A stretch of 64,000 nucleotides of DNA from Rhynchosporium graminicola (lineage: Eukaryota > Ascomycota > Leotiomycetes > Helotiales > Ploettnerulaceae), in contig FJUW01000007.1 of assembly GCA_900074885.1 (NCBI GenBank), positions 1,569,609 through 1,633,608 on the forward strand, given 5' to 3'. This document shows, in pieces, positions 34,023 to 45,901 of this stretch (its first letter is position 1; the number at the start of each line of letters is the position of its first letter). Below the pieces are notes generated by a model, which worked only from the letters and a program-made list of their open reading frames with translations, did not search any database and had not been told where the DNA came from. The position numbers and the translations under genes were made by a program.

Positions 34023-34329
34023 GTAATCTAATCTAGACTCGACCGACTCAGAGCGAGCGAGCGAGCCCAGCCTTTAATTAGATGAGATGAGATGAGATGC
34101 TATGTATGACATGAAATGAGATGAGAAAACGAGATATGAACATGACTAAAAAAGAAGCCCCGGGTATGATACATAACACAGTGCACCACCAGAAAGGATA
34201 TCCGTCTGTCAAGTCCGTCAATCAATCATCGAGAGAAAGCACCAAACTAAACTAAAACCAAACCAGTCTTATCAATCCATCTCCCCATTTCCATCTCATC
34301 CCTTCCTCATCACAATTCCTCAATACATT

Positions 34330-34367
34330 TCCATTTCCATCTCCATCTCCATCTCCATCTCCATCTC
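34330..34367. repeat. CCATCT hexamer repeat
   Basis: Five to six copies of CCATCT after two CCATTT variants. Confidence 0.85.
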
Positions 34368-34596
34368 TCATCTCAACAGCTGTAGCGACATCGGAATCTA
34401 CCTATCCGACCACCAAACACCAAACACAAAACGACGATGAAAAGACGATGCTGCAAAGGGGGAAAGGAAACACAAAGGCAATTAAATGAGCGTGTGGATT
34501 GCGGAGAACTGAGCGGCTGGATTTCGGTCTTGTTTACATGTTCTCTCCGCAATGAGGTGTTGGAGGATGTGATGATTCCGCGAGCGAGCGAGCGTG

Positions 34597-34621
34597 TAGA
34601 TGGATGGATGGATGGATGGAT
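34597..34621. repeat. GATG tetramer microsatellite
   Basis: About six copies of ATGG; together with CATC at 33.75 kb it forms complementary arrays 0.8 kb apart. Confidence 0.8.
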
Positions 34622-35363
34622 AGAAGATATACAGGTCTGGGGCCGAAGCTGAAGCTCGTGAAGGGGGAGGTAAACCGACCCGACCGTATGAGTGAGTTCG
34701 CTACAGGATGCTTATATTTCTCTCATCTCGCGAAATCAAGATAACATGAAAATTCAAAATTCAGAATTCAAAATTCAAAAGCGAAAAAAAGTAGAATCAT
34801 GGAATATCTTCTCATCATTCAGTTTCATATATTCATTGTGTTTCCAGTCTTCTATAGTACACTACACTAGACTCGACTCTACACTGATCTAGAACCGATC
34901 ATCTCATCTCATCTCATCTTATCCCAGCTCATTCCATCATAACTCTTCCTGTGCACCCATCCAGTCACCCACTCAAAAATCTCCATTGATATAACACCAA
35001 CAAATGAAACCAGTCATAGGGTATCATCATTTCCATCCTTTCTCCCATTCACACCTTCCACTCCAACCTTTCTTTTGTACCCAAGGCCCAATGCCTTTCA
35101 TTTCTACCGCGCCAATAGCGCAAAGCCCAAGTAAATGCCGGAAAAAAAACGCCGCGCTAAATGCTCAAGCCCAATAACTCCACAAAGAAGCCCACCTATA
35201 CAGTAGCTACAGAAAAACTCAACCCATCCAAGCCGCAGGCTAATGAGCCAAAAAAAAAGATCAGAGAGGACAAAAAAATCGATCAACAACTTATACAGAG
35301 AAATTCCTCACGACAGCGATCTCGCAACCAGAAACGGGCAACGACGACATGCCAAGCTCACGC

Positions 35364-36681
35364 TCACTTGGCAATGACTTCTCCAAGATATCCCATCTCG
35401 TTGAGAAGCTGCTGAAGCGCAGACATCTGCTCGACTTGGGGCTCGAAAGCTGGATGGGGTGCGCCGAAAGTGGCGCGGCTGGTTGTGGGCGAGAGTTGTG
35501 ATAGTGGAGTTGCTTTTCTTAGAGTCTGTTCGGAGGCGTAATCTGCCTCTGGGAGACTGTAGCCACTGAATCCTCCAGAAGGAATGTCGATCGAGATTGG
35601 GCTGTAGGTGAAATCATCACCACTGCCGACGTCTGCTGCGAGATCCTCTTCGTCGTCATTTGTGTCGGATGAGATGGAGTGTTCGGAGATGAAGCTGAAA
35701 TGACTGTCGGTAGGCGAGGCAATAGGCGACGATCCAACAGTTGAAGTAGAGAAGTGGGAACGTGGAAGGTTTGCCATGGAGAAAGCAGGACGCAGGCGTA
35801 AAGGTTGAGGGCGAAGATCTTCCTCCGGGAGTTGAGGAAGGGGCTTCTGCACATCCCTTGTCATACTTGCAGAGCAGGTGCGAGGTGGTGGAGGAGGACG
35901 TGTAGCTGATGGTGGAGGGGCGAGGGGTGTAATACATTTCTCGGTGAAGGACATGCGGCTGAGTTGACAGGCGAAATTGTCGTCATCTTCGCCTTCTTCG
36001 ACTTCTTCTTCGATCTCGTGTGGAATATCGAGAACAGTAGTGTTGTAGGCAGTGCTATCTTGGACCAAGTGTGGCGATGGATCCCGAGAATGTAACCTTT
36101 TGAAAGATTGAGGCGATGCTTCTCTCGTAGGTGGGACTGATCTCGCCTTCCTTGCCTCTTCTCTCAAGTTCGGTGTGCTTGCATGGACTCGGCTATGCTG
36201 GACCTTACTTAGTGAAGAGGAACGTCCACGCGTATCAACAGATTGTGACGATGGTTGATATGGAAGTCGAAACCCCAGGAACATTCTGGGTGGCCATCCT
36301 GATCTTTTCGAATTTGGAGAGAGCGACCGTGCCGAACGCTTCTTCGTGAGCACCGAGGATGAGGTGTTTAGACGTTGAAGCGTAGGAGGTGAAGGCGGCA
36401 TTCTTGGTGTCAAGAACTTGTCGGCAGGGTTCATCGTCTTGATATCGCCGTTGGCCATTGAACTCATTGATGCGCTTCGACTTCGCAGAGGTTGAACTTC
36501 AATTGGAACGAAAAGAAGGTTGACTGGTTGGCCTGGTAGGTAAGGACAAGTTGTTGTAGACGGCATCGACGTATTATAAAATTCCGTCCCATCGTCCAAC
36601 TCATACTATATAAATCATGAGCATCTCTGTTGTCAAGTTTCAGATCAGAAAACCTACATAGTAGTAATAGGTGGAACCCAT
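35364..36681 (-). CDS. Fungal Pro/Ser-rich protein, function unknown
   Basis: Two exons: 36681-36658 (8 codons, MGSTYYYY) and 36605-35364; 52-nt intron; 421 residues. The tiny first exon is supported because it joins in phase to YELDDGTEFYN, with donor GTAGGT and acceptor TATAG. The protein is mostly disordered: Ser/Pro-rich N-terminal half, an acidic segment (HEIEEEVEEGEDDDNF) followed by ACQLSRMSFTEK, a proline run (PPPSATRPPPPPRT), and a conserved-looking amphipathic end (MSALQQLLNEMGYLGEVIAK). I recognise the C-terminal type from other filamentous fungi but know no function. No membrane segment or catalytic motif is visible. Confidence 0.75.
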
Positions 36682-37177
36682 CTTCAGACCCCCTGTTCGT
36701 TTTGGACTGCTCTCTCCGTCTCCATCACAGATGATGTCCTCAAATGCATAACATCCACGCCATTGGGTCCGCGACCGCCGGACATCGCGTTCCATTGGAT
36801 AGTGTTTACTAAAATTGTCCCATGATCCAATCAGATGAACGGATTGACTGTCGTTGAGAGTTTGACTGCGGTAAGTTAGCCAAGTGAAACTAGGATCGCA
36901 ATAATATCCAAATTCGTGTACGGACGTCGCTCATAAATTGACAGTATGTGGCATGTAAATGTGAAACAGCACCACTTCCCCGCACAATAGACATCGGATG
37001 GCACAGAGAAGAAAGTATAATACCGTTTGGTATACAGAGGGGTGTTTGGGCGATCAATTCAGCCAGAGAGCCAATCTCTAAGAAACAGCCTGCGACGCGC
37101 AAATATCTGGACGAGAGTTCGCTGAATACGAGTGTGTCTCGAAGATCAAACAACTGTGGGCTTTCCGACGGAAGATG
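36682..37177. other. Spacer / promoter of the Pro/Ser-rich gene
   Basis: No coding exon recognised. A CCAAT on each strand lies at ~36790 and ~36826, 110-150 bp upstream of the start of the minus-strand gene. This is suggestive only. Confidence 0.35.
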
Positions 37178-37668
37178 TCAATGCATCCCGGTAGGGTAAA
37201 CATGCAGGATTAGCTTTCGCATCGTATCGGATGGCAGCTGAAAGACGTTTTCCATGTTTTCTTTTGGATGGGATGAGACAATTCCAGAAATAACAACGAC
37301 GCGCAGGAGAATGTGTTTCGTGTCGCAGAATTCGAACTCAAATCTCCATATGATCTTCAGGAGATTTCCAGATTTTGGGGTCAACCACTTGGTAGAGTGA
37401 AATTCCACATTTCTCAAGTTTTTCTCGCGTGCAGGGATCCTAAAGAACGCTTTCTCGAACGGCGATAGAAACAAACAAAGGATGCGAGTGGTGGAAATAT
37501 ACGTACATCATGAAAGTGATAAGGGCGGTATCCATTCTGATGCGTTTCGAATCTGGGGACCAGCCCAAGAAATTTATTCGCATTAATTGGACGTTGAAGT
37601 TGTCGACAACGAAGAACTTTCTATCTTCTGGAAGGTTGGGTTGGGTTAGGAATATGTATAGCGGCGAG
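37178..37668 (-). CDS. Cryptic spliced gene, C-terminal part, unknown
   Basis: Two stretches on the minus strand join in phase through a normal intron (donor GTACGT at 37506, acceptor CTTTAG at 37440, 67 nt). Exon A (37668-37507) reads SPLYIFLTQPNLPEDRKFFV, VDNFNVQLMRINFLGWSPDS. Exon B (37439-37178) reads IPAREKNLRNVEFHSTKWLT, PKSGNLLKIIWRFEFEFCDT and ends at a TAG. Composition is protein-like, with many aromatics and no low complexity. I do not recognise the family. Exon A lies behind a possible acceptor (TATGCAG); upstream exons are not settled, so this is a partial model. It might be a remnant of a larger gene. Confidence 0.4.
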
Positions 37669-39056
37669 CTGCATACTCAGGCAGCCGATGTTGGACTTCC
37701 AGAAACCGAGTCAAGGTATCGGACGGACGAATCCAGAGAAGAAATCTCTCTTAAAGATTGTTTGGGATAGCCTCGAAGTTTGAGATGCGCGTGTTCGGAA
37801 GACTGGTGGAATTTTCTGATCTTTTCGGGACCAGTGATAGAGCGACTCAGGGATTGGAAGCGCCAGGATGGAGATCAATTCGCTGGGATTGCTGAGTTGA
37901 GCGCTTAGAACTCTGGTACGGAAGGTACCGTCTATATCGGAGGACTTGGGAGAAAGATATTGGTGTTTTGACGTCGAGAATTAAAATTGGGAATTGAGAT
38001 GCATTGTTATTCAAGGGGTCCTTTGACGCGGAGGGGCGAGAGTGGTGGGTATTGGGTTGGTGGGTGACGATGGGAGTGTTTGATCCACGAGCTGATGCCG
38101 GGTTACCTGACTCTAGGTACGTCGTCCTGTACTTGTATGACGGCGACGGGGTTTGCTGTTGAACAAGACCGACCCGACGGATGGAACAGGAAAATGAATA
38201 AGAAATTGCGATCCAAATGGGAGGTGTGTAGGCCGGTCTGGTTGGTTGACAGATCCGATCTAATTTATTCTGGAAAGAGTCTAGAGAGTGTAAGATGAAA
38301 TAATGTCTAGTGTTTACTGTACTTGGAGTTGACAGCGTCGCAGCCGCTTCCAAGTTTGATCTATCTGGAAGGGCGAGGTGGAGACTGGATCTGGATTCCA
38401 AGGACAGTGGATTCTTTTATCCGAGCCTAACAGATGTCGAGCGGAGAATTCTTCAAGAGGTGCACATGGATGGAAGCTTGGTTGGGACTATCAAGATCGA
38501 TAAGAAGGAAGGTACGTTCAAAGAGTACAGTAAGTGGAGGAGAGAGAGAGAGAGAAAGGGAAGGAGATAAACACATCGTGGGACCAATAAGCTAAGTAAG
38601 GAACAGTGAGTACAATAACACATGAATGTTCTCATATCCAATTTCACCTACAGCTGAACCTGACTGATGTCTACAATAAGAAAGCCAGCCAGCCGTGTGG
38701 CGCAGGCCTACAATCGGATTGGGAATCTGGGATTCGGACAATGGGGGAGGGGAAGGGATGGAGCTGAAAGGAAGGAAACATGTTCAAGACGGCCAAGCAG
38801 TCAGGATCAACCAATCGCGGGATGAGTAGGTAAGGATCGAACAAGAGCATTACCAGGTACCGCGCATGAGAGACCTAGGCAATGGTGGGATGAAGACATT
38901 CATTCGTACCAACGATAATGAATGGATCCATGGAGCAATGGGTCACCCAGGTAGCCTCGCTAACTCGAGGTTTCGAATAAGTATGCCAAATACCATATGA
39001 ATATGAAATATTGAAGTATACTGTATCATCTACATGCCTGTCGGGCTTGTGTATAT

Positions 39057-39097
<41 letters not shown>
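37669..39097. other. Spacer left of the assembly gap
   Basis: It may contain upstream exons of the cryptic minus-strand gene (37.7-37.9 kb). Opposed open frames of 184 (-) and 86 (+) codons overlap at 38.3-38.4 kb, and neither shows motifs. It ends in a TA dinucleotide run (39066-39096). Confidence 0.35.
39066..39097. repeat. TA dinucleotide run at gap edge
   Basis: About 15 TA units directly abutting the run of N. Confidence 0.9.
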
Positions 39098-39288
39098 NNN
39101 NNNNNNNNNNNNNNNNNNNNNNNNNNNNNNNNNNNNNNNNNNNNNNNNNNNNNNNNNNNNNNNNNNNNNNNNNNNNNNNNNNNNNNNNNNNNNNNNNNNN
39201 NNNNNNNNNNNNNNNNNNNNNNNNNNNNNNNNNNNNNNNNNNNNNNNNNNNNNNNNNNNNNNNNNNNNNNNNNNNNNNNNNNNNNNNN
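39098..39288. other. Assembly gap (191 N)
   Basis: Undetermined bases. The gap begins at a TA microsatellite, a common cause of failed assembly. Confidence 0.98.
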
Positions 39289-39353
39289 GGGAGGCGGGTC
39301 GGCAGGCGCACTATCGAGTTCCGATCCGTTCCTAGCAGTGAGGCCGTCGCCGT

Positions 39354-39384
39354 CCTGTCCTGTCCTGTCCTGTCCTGTCCTGTC
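39354..39384. repeat. CTGTC pentamer microsatellite
   Basis: Six copies of CCTGT/CTGTC about 65 bp after the gap. Confidence 0.9.
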
Positions 39385-42300
39385 TATCCTCAGTCGTCGA
39401 CCTGCATCTCGGCAAATTTGGGGATGGGCCGATGCGATGTAAGGCAATGCAAGGCAAGGCAGGCAAGATGTTATACCTTGCTCGTTGTACTAAGGAAGTA
39501 AGTATGGTTACTTCCTCCGTATGTAGGTAGGTAGGTATCACTCCGTATTCTGTATGGCCCTGGCCCGCGCGCCGCGGTCAGATCATCTCTACATCCTTGC
39601 TGGCCGCGGCAAACCAAGCCAAACCTGTTTGGGAAAAAGTCAAAGACCAAGTTCAGCCATGTGCAACGAGGTGTGGTGTGGTTGGTGAAGTACTTGTAAG
39701 GATATATATATATATAGTTCGAGGCTAGTTTGACCAATCCAGGCGGGGTCCACATTGCAAAAGGTACACCAATAGAACATGATAGGTAGATACGATACGT
39801 TTGCATACGAATGAGTGAATGTGTACAATTAGGGGTTCATGTGCACTTCATACCTACAGTAGAACGCTCAACGTCATCGGGATGATATAGTTCATGTGGT
39901 GTCAGAAGTCACGTTTCTCTCGCGTGATGAGAAGGAGGTCTCTCTTACTGAGGTACCTGGCTAAGATACTTATAGGCATTTCCAAAGTGAGAAATCACAT
40001 CACAAGTGTTCTCATGAGGAATTATGTCGAGCAACTCAAAAGAAGCTGTATGGTCCCAGCTAGTCCCTATCCCCGCATCACGGCATTGCTACTGTCCCTC
40101 GTGAGACTTAGGCGAAACCTGCCTGTCTCTCCCTGAATGAGCTCTACATGTGACCCTAATATCACGGTCTTGCCTGGCTGGAAGTCAACAAGGCGCCCGA
40201 GATCTGGCTTGAGGAATAAATCTTCGTGGATATATCTGGATGGACATCGAAATCTAGACTTACCCGTTCTCGGTATTGCACGTCGGTTCCAAGGAGTACG
40301 CGGACCTACTCGGAAAACCTCTTGGATTGTTCGGGTGATGACAGTGATATCGGCTACCTTAGCCCCTAAGTTCGAAGTGTGTTGGCTATGCCTAGACAGA
40401 TAGCAGATCGTTCTCGGGATATCCTGCTACAGCATCTACCATCAATATCTCAAAGGAGGCTCGATGGAGGGAGTAACGCGAGCACGTCGCTGCCGCTCCC
40501 GGCACTTTTGATTCGCTGCCATTTGAGATACTTTCCCCGGACGATAGGAGACTTCGTGATTTAGACATGGAACTTGATATGAAAAAAGAAGCAACTGGAG
40601 CAAGTCCATAGAGCCATTCGGCTTTGGTTTCTTCATGGAAATCAAAACATCCACGTCGTCTGCTGTGAAGCTGATATGTACTGAAAGCCCACGACCCTCG
40701 AGTTTTGCATGTACAGGGTTCCACCCACCTCGCACCTATAGTTATACCGCCCTTCCCAAAATGCCCGTCTCGGTCAGTTCCACTGTTACACCTAGCTGAC
40801 CTTCCCTCCTTACTTTTCAACACTCCTGCCATCAAGTAGCGTCCTACAACCTCAATTACCATTATAGGGCAAGCGCAATCAGAGCTTGATTAAACTACAA
40901 CAAGAAGAAGGCTCTACCAGTCCCCTCTGTATCACCAGGAACAAAACCCTTATTATGCTCTTACCCATTTTCATCATCTCCGCAGACAAGTTTGCCAATC
41001 GAGTACTCTCAAAACTCGTGGCGATAGGCCGATGCGGTCTCGAATCGGACAGCTCATCGGATATGGATACAAAAGTCGCACACGGCTCATACAATTGTCA
41101 GCCATACTACTGTAGTTCTGCCCTGCCTAATGTTGTGTATCGTGCCACTAATTCTATCTGCACGATGGACAGACCGCATGATCTCAAAAGACTTCAGAAA
41201 AGCTACGAACGATCCACGGCAGGCTTCTAGGCACGTTACTCGAGCGACGCTAAAGGCAGGCTGTTATGGGCTAGACATCGTCATCAAAGACCACTGCACG
41301 GGAACATCTTAGCACCTGTGCGCCGTGATTGATGAAGCAGACCTGCATGGGTAGTAACGATCCCAATGAACTGATGAGAATTTTGAACCATGAGAAACCT
41401 GCTCGGCGTTACGTTTATTCATTGTACCCTGGACTAGAAGTATTATCCTACTCAATCATGACAATTCCAATCACAACACGCTTAAATTAAGCGATCTTCA
41501 CGAAACAAGGAGTAAACACCACGTTCGACCCATCCTTAATAACCTCTCGAGTACGCAGAACATCTTAATCACACAGACATCCAAAACCTCACCTCTCTTG
41601 TTACTCCTTTTTCAAAAACAAAAACAAAATCCCCGAAACGCATCAGCGGATACCGGGGAGGTAATGCAATTGCCTCTACATTCTTTTCTCTACACGGCGA
41701 TGATCTCCAAAAGCACTCGACAATCCACGACCGCCAAACCTCGAGACGAGGCTTGTCCACCTCGACTTTCTCCGTTCATATCTACAAAGTCGAACTTGCG
41801 GCTTAAATAATCAGCCTCAGGGGTTGACATCAAGGATATTCTGAACGATGATCCCGTTGCTAGATCGATCAACCGGCTCAATGAATCCAAAAACCGAGCA
41901 GGAGCCAGGAAGAAGGCTAATTAATCAGAAAACAATCCGACACCTTTGTGGGGAATTGCTCACCATCACATCATGGGCTCTATTAACGATATGAAGCTGG
42001 CTAGAACCATCCCAAATACCATTCAGCCTCCTAGTTCCACTTTGAATGTCTCCGGCAAAGTCGCGTGGGGGTTCTTTACCTGGCAGATCCAGTTTACCCC
42101 AAGAGCATCGAGAGTACTTTCTCGCCAGGGGTGAGGGAAGCATGCCACATCGTGAAGAAATTCCGCATGGGTAGCATCATAAAATCAGACGGTCAGCGAA
42201 TACCCATACTTATACAGGTGTAATCGTTCAAGGTCTGAGCTCCAGCTATTTCGCGGTATTGCAATCCAGGTTTTGAAATGCATAACCCCCCCCCCCTCCG

Positions 42301-43216
42301 CCCCCCTGAATCTCCCCGAGTATTTCAAAGTTTGGCACCTGGGAACGATGAAGCTGAAGGATGGGTGAGTGGCGACATACAGGCTTCTTTGATATGCGAA
42401 AGGTAGCTGCTATATCCCAGGACGACCTTGACCTTTTCTCGAGGCGGTGATGGACCACCGGCGACATTTGCATTTCGTCCAGTGAGCCAGCAGGCTCAGG
42501 TGACACTCCCAGGAAGCTCAACCTATCTACGTATATGCTCAAGCCCACCAACTTTACTTTACTTCCAATCATAAGCCTTTCCATTATCGCACGAAATACC
42601 TACGTTCTTCTCGGTCTCCGGAAGAGTAAGGTTAGAGCCAAATCGTAGGTAGCAACCTTCTCATTGATACAGCTGACGAGAATCCGAGGAAGTTCTTTTT
42701 CCTAGGCAAGAATCAAGAGAATACGAAGCAGACGAGCTATGGATGATGCCAGAAAGACATCGTGGAGGCCAAAAAGAAAACGACAAATGGTGTTCAATGT
42801 CGAGATGATTACGAGAGGATGCTCGAGGCCTACATCTAACCTGAGATGACTTCTTTCCACACATGGGGGAACAAAACGCTATAATGGTAAGTGGCAATGA
42901 ATTCGCACCGACACCTGTCTCTCGAGAACTCAACGCTAGTATTGGAGAGCTGCCATGCGCTCTTGTGAAGTTGCGATAGCTTCAACCTGTATCTTGATCC
43001 CCATGACTTGACTAGCTACCTAATGTAGGTGCTATTCAGGATGAATGTTCATTTTTCATGGTAAGGAAACCACTTCACTTGGACTAGTAAAATGAGCGAC
43101 GATCGAAATCTTTGTATTTTGCACCTTCCAGAAACTCAATACATTATGTTAAACAAAGTCAAGTGCCTTTTGATGCCAGCCGCGGCTGGTTACTATGCAC
43201 GGTCAAACCACCTGCG
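39385..43216. other. Gene-poor stretch
   Basis: 3.8 kb in which I find no credible gene. Open frames below 160 codons overlap on both strands and lack motifs. There is a 13-base C run near 42287. The region left of 43216 is downstream of the CAS1-type gene. Confidence 0.4.
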
Positions 43217-45901
43217 CTACCTGTATGTAACATTACCAAGCCACATAATAAACATTATCAAGCTCACTCGTAGCTTCAAGCTATTTCCCAGCTTCGTCAG
43301 CACATTCCCAAAGCGAGCACTGCCACCAGTGGAGCTTGAAAAATGTGAGGTTGGTAAAGCTACATCTCCAGACTTAAGTTTCGGCAACAAATAGGGCGAA
43401 TTCTTCTCGCCAGCGATCTCATCATTATCGCTGTGCTTCCGAATATGGCATGCTGTATTTCCAACTATCCATCTAGTCAGGGTCTGAGTCGCCTCGGCCA
43501 TGTGCCAGCTGACCCAGAAGAAGACCGCAGTCAACATCAAGGTTTCGACGCGAGAATCCCACAGACCGATTCTGAGTAGACCTTTAGCATCTCCCGCAAG
43601 CCAGATGTGATACTGGAGAATGTACGTCTCGAGCGAGCATCGACCCAGCCAAGCGAAGACGGTAGAGTGGTAGTTGCGAAAGACTTGCAGGGAGTTCCGG
43701 AGGACGATGTAGCAGAGGACAGGGATGAAGGAAATATATGGTTGCCACCAGTTGTAATCTTGTTTGGTATGTGATTTCCTGAGTAAACCCCACATTCCAG
43801 GCGGTAGACCAAGCGCAAGAGTGACGAGTACGGCTCGGAAAAGGAGCCTGAATTTGACGGTGAGCAGAATGAGGCGATCAATCGCTGCCGTAGTCTTAAC
43901 AGATCCGGACCCGAGGCGGGACGATCGAAAGGATATCGCTGCTATGATCATGCCCATGTACACAATATACAGATCAAGAGAGGCGCGAAAACGCCATTCT
44001 GGGATGTTCCAGGAAATGGAACACATGTGGTGTAATACAGTACCAACAAACTCTAATGCTCCGGGTATCTTCGTAAAGGCAGTCGTAAGCGTGGCTGAAA
44101 TGAAGATCTTCCCAATGAGAAAGGTAAGACTCGAGTTATGGACGTGTCCGATCTTGAGCGTGAAGTAGATGACGAGGAACCAGAAGCTAACAAGAGGAGC
44201 AAAATAGTAGAACAGGTAGTTGGTCCGCATCATGTACGGTAGTACGCAACTTAATAGGTTGAGCCGAATGAGCACTGCCAAACATCGCCTGATAGAGTAG
44301 TCTTCTGATTTCAGAAAGAACATTGCATGGCCATATCCAGTCATGAAGAGATAAGCGGCAATCAGTAGCCGGATGATCTGATAGATTCCCAAGTGGCTGG
44401 AACCATGGGTGTAATGATAAATAAGGACAATGGCCTGCATCCAGCCTTTCCACTCGTCTGTCTGCTCACGAGGTAAGAAGTCAATCTCACGAGGTTTCTT
44501 TGCACTGGCGGATATACTTTTGCATCTTTGTATCGAGAGAATACCGATAGCTACCGCAATTCCACAACCGAACAGAAATTGATTCATCTCAAACTTTTTA
44601 TGGACCTTATCAAAGATCTGGGTTCTATCGGTGTAAAAGCAATAGCACACGATCAGTGTAAAGCCCGTCAGGGCAACTATAACTTCAGACTGGGGTAACA
44701 TACTTTCAATTCGGGCCACGCGCTTTCGTTGACAGAACAGAATGGTAGGCAGAATAAGCATGCCGCCAAGAATTAATGTCCACTGAGCACCACCAGGCTG
44801 TGTGTAGTTGCTGCAACATGTCCGGTCAAAAGGAAATCCTTTCCCTGCAGCATCTGCATTACAACGCAAATTCAGGAGAACTTCTGCCTTTGCATTCGCC
44901 ACATTCTCAACAACATGAAGCCCACTCGCTTCATAAGGCGAGTCGCCATCCCATGTCATTAGCGAGTAGCTCCAAACAACGTCAGCCCTTGAGTGAGCTG
45001 ATGCTTGCTGAAGAAAGGCGTTCATCTGGTCTATCTTCTCGGGTGTCATGGTTTCCACTCGAGAAGGAGATAAAGCTTCGTATCGAGGTACTTGGATTGG
45101 CGCCAGGAGGAGAAGATTCGGTGAATCGTGACGCGAAGCAAGTGTCATTGGGACAGGTATTGAGGTGTTATTCTCGGATGGGTGATCCATATATGGAATA
45201 ATAGCATCAATCGCGGTCCTAAAGTCCTTGAAGTAGTTTTCCTGACCATGTCTCGCGTACCACAGTCCGGGCGTCCCAAGCAACACCAGTCCAGCACTTT
45301 GAGCTCCCTCTGATGTCGCTGGCGAGTACGCCTTGAATAGCTCCAGTTCCTCGGCCAGCCTCGTCGAGTTCAACCAAGGGTCCCATATGAACTGAACCTT
45401 GATGCCGTCCGCTTCAAATTCAAGATCCGTATGCTTCTCGTCTAGGTCTAACATGACCTCAATCTCCCTTTGCGCCTTTTGTAGGTCGATCTTTCTCGCA
45501 ACCGCCCAGAAGATCTGCCTCGTTGTAGAATCTCCGACGAAGACCAGCTTCTTATCCTGAAAACATTCCTGTATATCATTTTTCGTGTACTCGTGCATCA
45601 TACAACCGGGCGGCTGCCAGCTCCTGAAAGCATTTCGTGGGTCCCATTTTGTGCCTGGGTCGAGCCATTGGCCTTTATTTTGGAGGGCACTGCATTTGAA
45701 CGGGTCGGATACATCTGGGGAGAGTAAAGCAGTTAGCGTGTGCTTCTGCCAGTCCTCACAACAGTTGGGGCACGTACTAATCCAGCAGTACCTGTAGATA
45801 ACGCTCACGACATTGACACCGAGAAGGAATTGGAAAACTCGCTCAACCACAGCTCGTGATCGACCGCGTGTCGACAAGGTTTTGAATCTGAACCGCAGCA
45901 T
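43217..45901 (-). CDS. CAS1: CAS1/CASD1-type O-acetyltransferase
   Basis: Golgi/ER membrane enzyme that O-acetylates glycans; relatives are Cryptococcus Cas1 (capsule) and animal CASD1 (sialic acid). Single exon, 894 residues. An N-terminal signal anchor (RVFQFLLGVNVVSVIYRYCW, 21-40) precedes a lumenal PC-esterase-like domain with the nucleophile motif LVFVGDSTTRQIFWAVARK (Ser at 125) and the His in SGLHVVENV (329). Cysteine pairs CPNCCEDW and TCCSNY frame it. From ~372 on there are about ten or more hydrophobic segments, the Cas1p acyltransferase domain, including YHYTHGSSHLGIYQIIRLLI and LETYILQYHIWLAGDAKGLL. The length fits the family. The usual Asp of a D-x-x-H pair is Ser here (S326). 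The cell-wall polymer it modifies in this organism is unknown. Confidence 0.9.
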   Translation of the reverse strand: MLRFRFKTLSTRGRSRAVVERVFQFLLGVNVVSVIYRYCWISTCPNCCEDWQKHTLTALLSPDVSDPFKCSALQNKGQWLDPGTKWDPRNAFRSWQPPGCMMHEYTKNDIQECFQDKKLVFVGDSTTRQIFWAVARKIDLQKAQREIEVMLDLDEKHTDLEFEADGIKVQFIWDPWLNSTRLAEELELFKAYSPATSEGAQSAGLVLLGTPGLWYARHGQENYFKDFRTAIDAIIPYMDHPSENNTSIPVPMTLASRHDSPNLLLLAPIQVPRYEALSPSRVETMTPEKIDQMNAFLQQASAHSRADVVWSYSLMTWDGDSPYEASGLHVVENVANAKAEVLLNLRCNADAAGKGFPFDRTCCSNYTQPGGAQWTLILGGMLILPTILFCQRKRVARIESMLPQSEVIVALTGFTLIVCYCFYTDRTQIFDKVHKKFEMNQFLFGCGIAVAIGILSIQRCKSISASAKKPREIDFLPREQTDEWKGWMQAIVLIYHYTHGSSHLGIYQIIRLLIAAYLFMTGYGHAMFFLKSEDYSIRRCLAVLIRLNLLSCVLPYMMRTNYLFYYFAPLVSFWFLVIYFTLKIGHVHNSSLTFLIGKIFISATLTTAFTKIPGALEFVGTVLHHMCSISWNIPEWRFRASLDLYIVYMGMIIAAISFRSSRLGSGSVKTTAAIDRLILLTVKFRLLFRAVLVTLALGLPPGMWGLLRKSHTKQDYNWWQPYISFIPVLCYIVLRNSLQVFRNYHSTVFAWLGRCSLETYILQYHIWLAGDAKGLLRIGLWDSRVETLMLTAVFFWVSWHMAEATQTLTRWIVGNTACHIRKHSDNDEIAGEKNSPYLLPKLKSGDVALPTSHFSSSTGGSARFGNVLTKLGNSLKLRVSLIMFIMWLGNVTYR

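Larger units (their letters stand above)
32746..35363. other. Microsatellite-dense spacer
   Basis: 2.6 kb with many simple repeats (listed separately) and no convincing coding exon. The right side (35.0-35.36 kb) is probably the 3' untranslated region of the Pro/Ser-rich gene on the minus strand. Confidence 0.5.

Noticed and set aside
37847..38401. 184-codon minus-strand frame
   Set aside because: Low similarity to any protein pattern, overlapped by another open frame on the plus strand, and not joinable in phase to the cryptic gene exons to its left.
38875..39501. Open frames spanning the run of N
   Set aside because: They exist only because N does not produce stops; the coding parts are microsatellite translations (Ile-Tyr repeats).
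40392..40862. 156-codon minus-strand frame
   Set aside because: Several overlapping frames of similar length on both strands; no motif or splice support.
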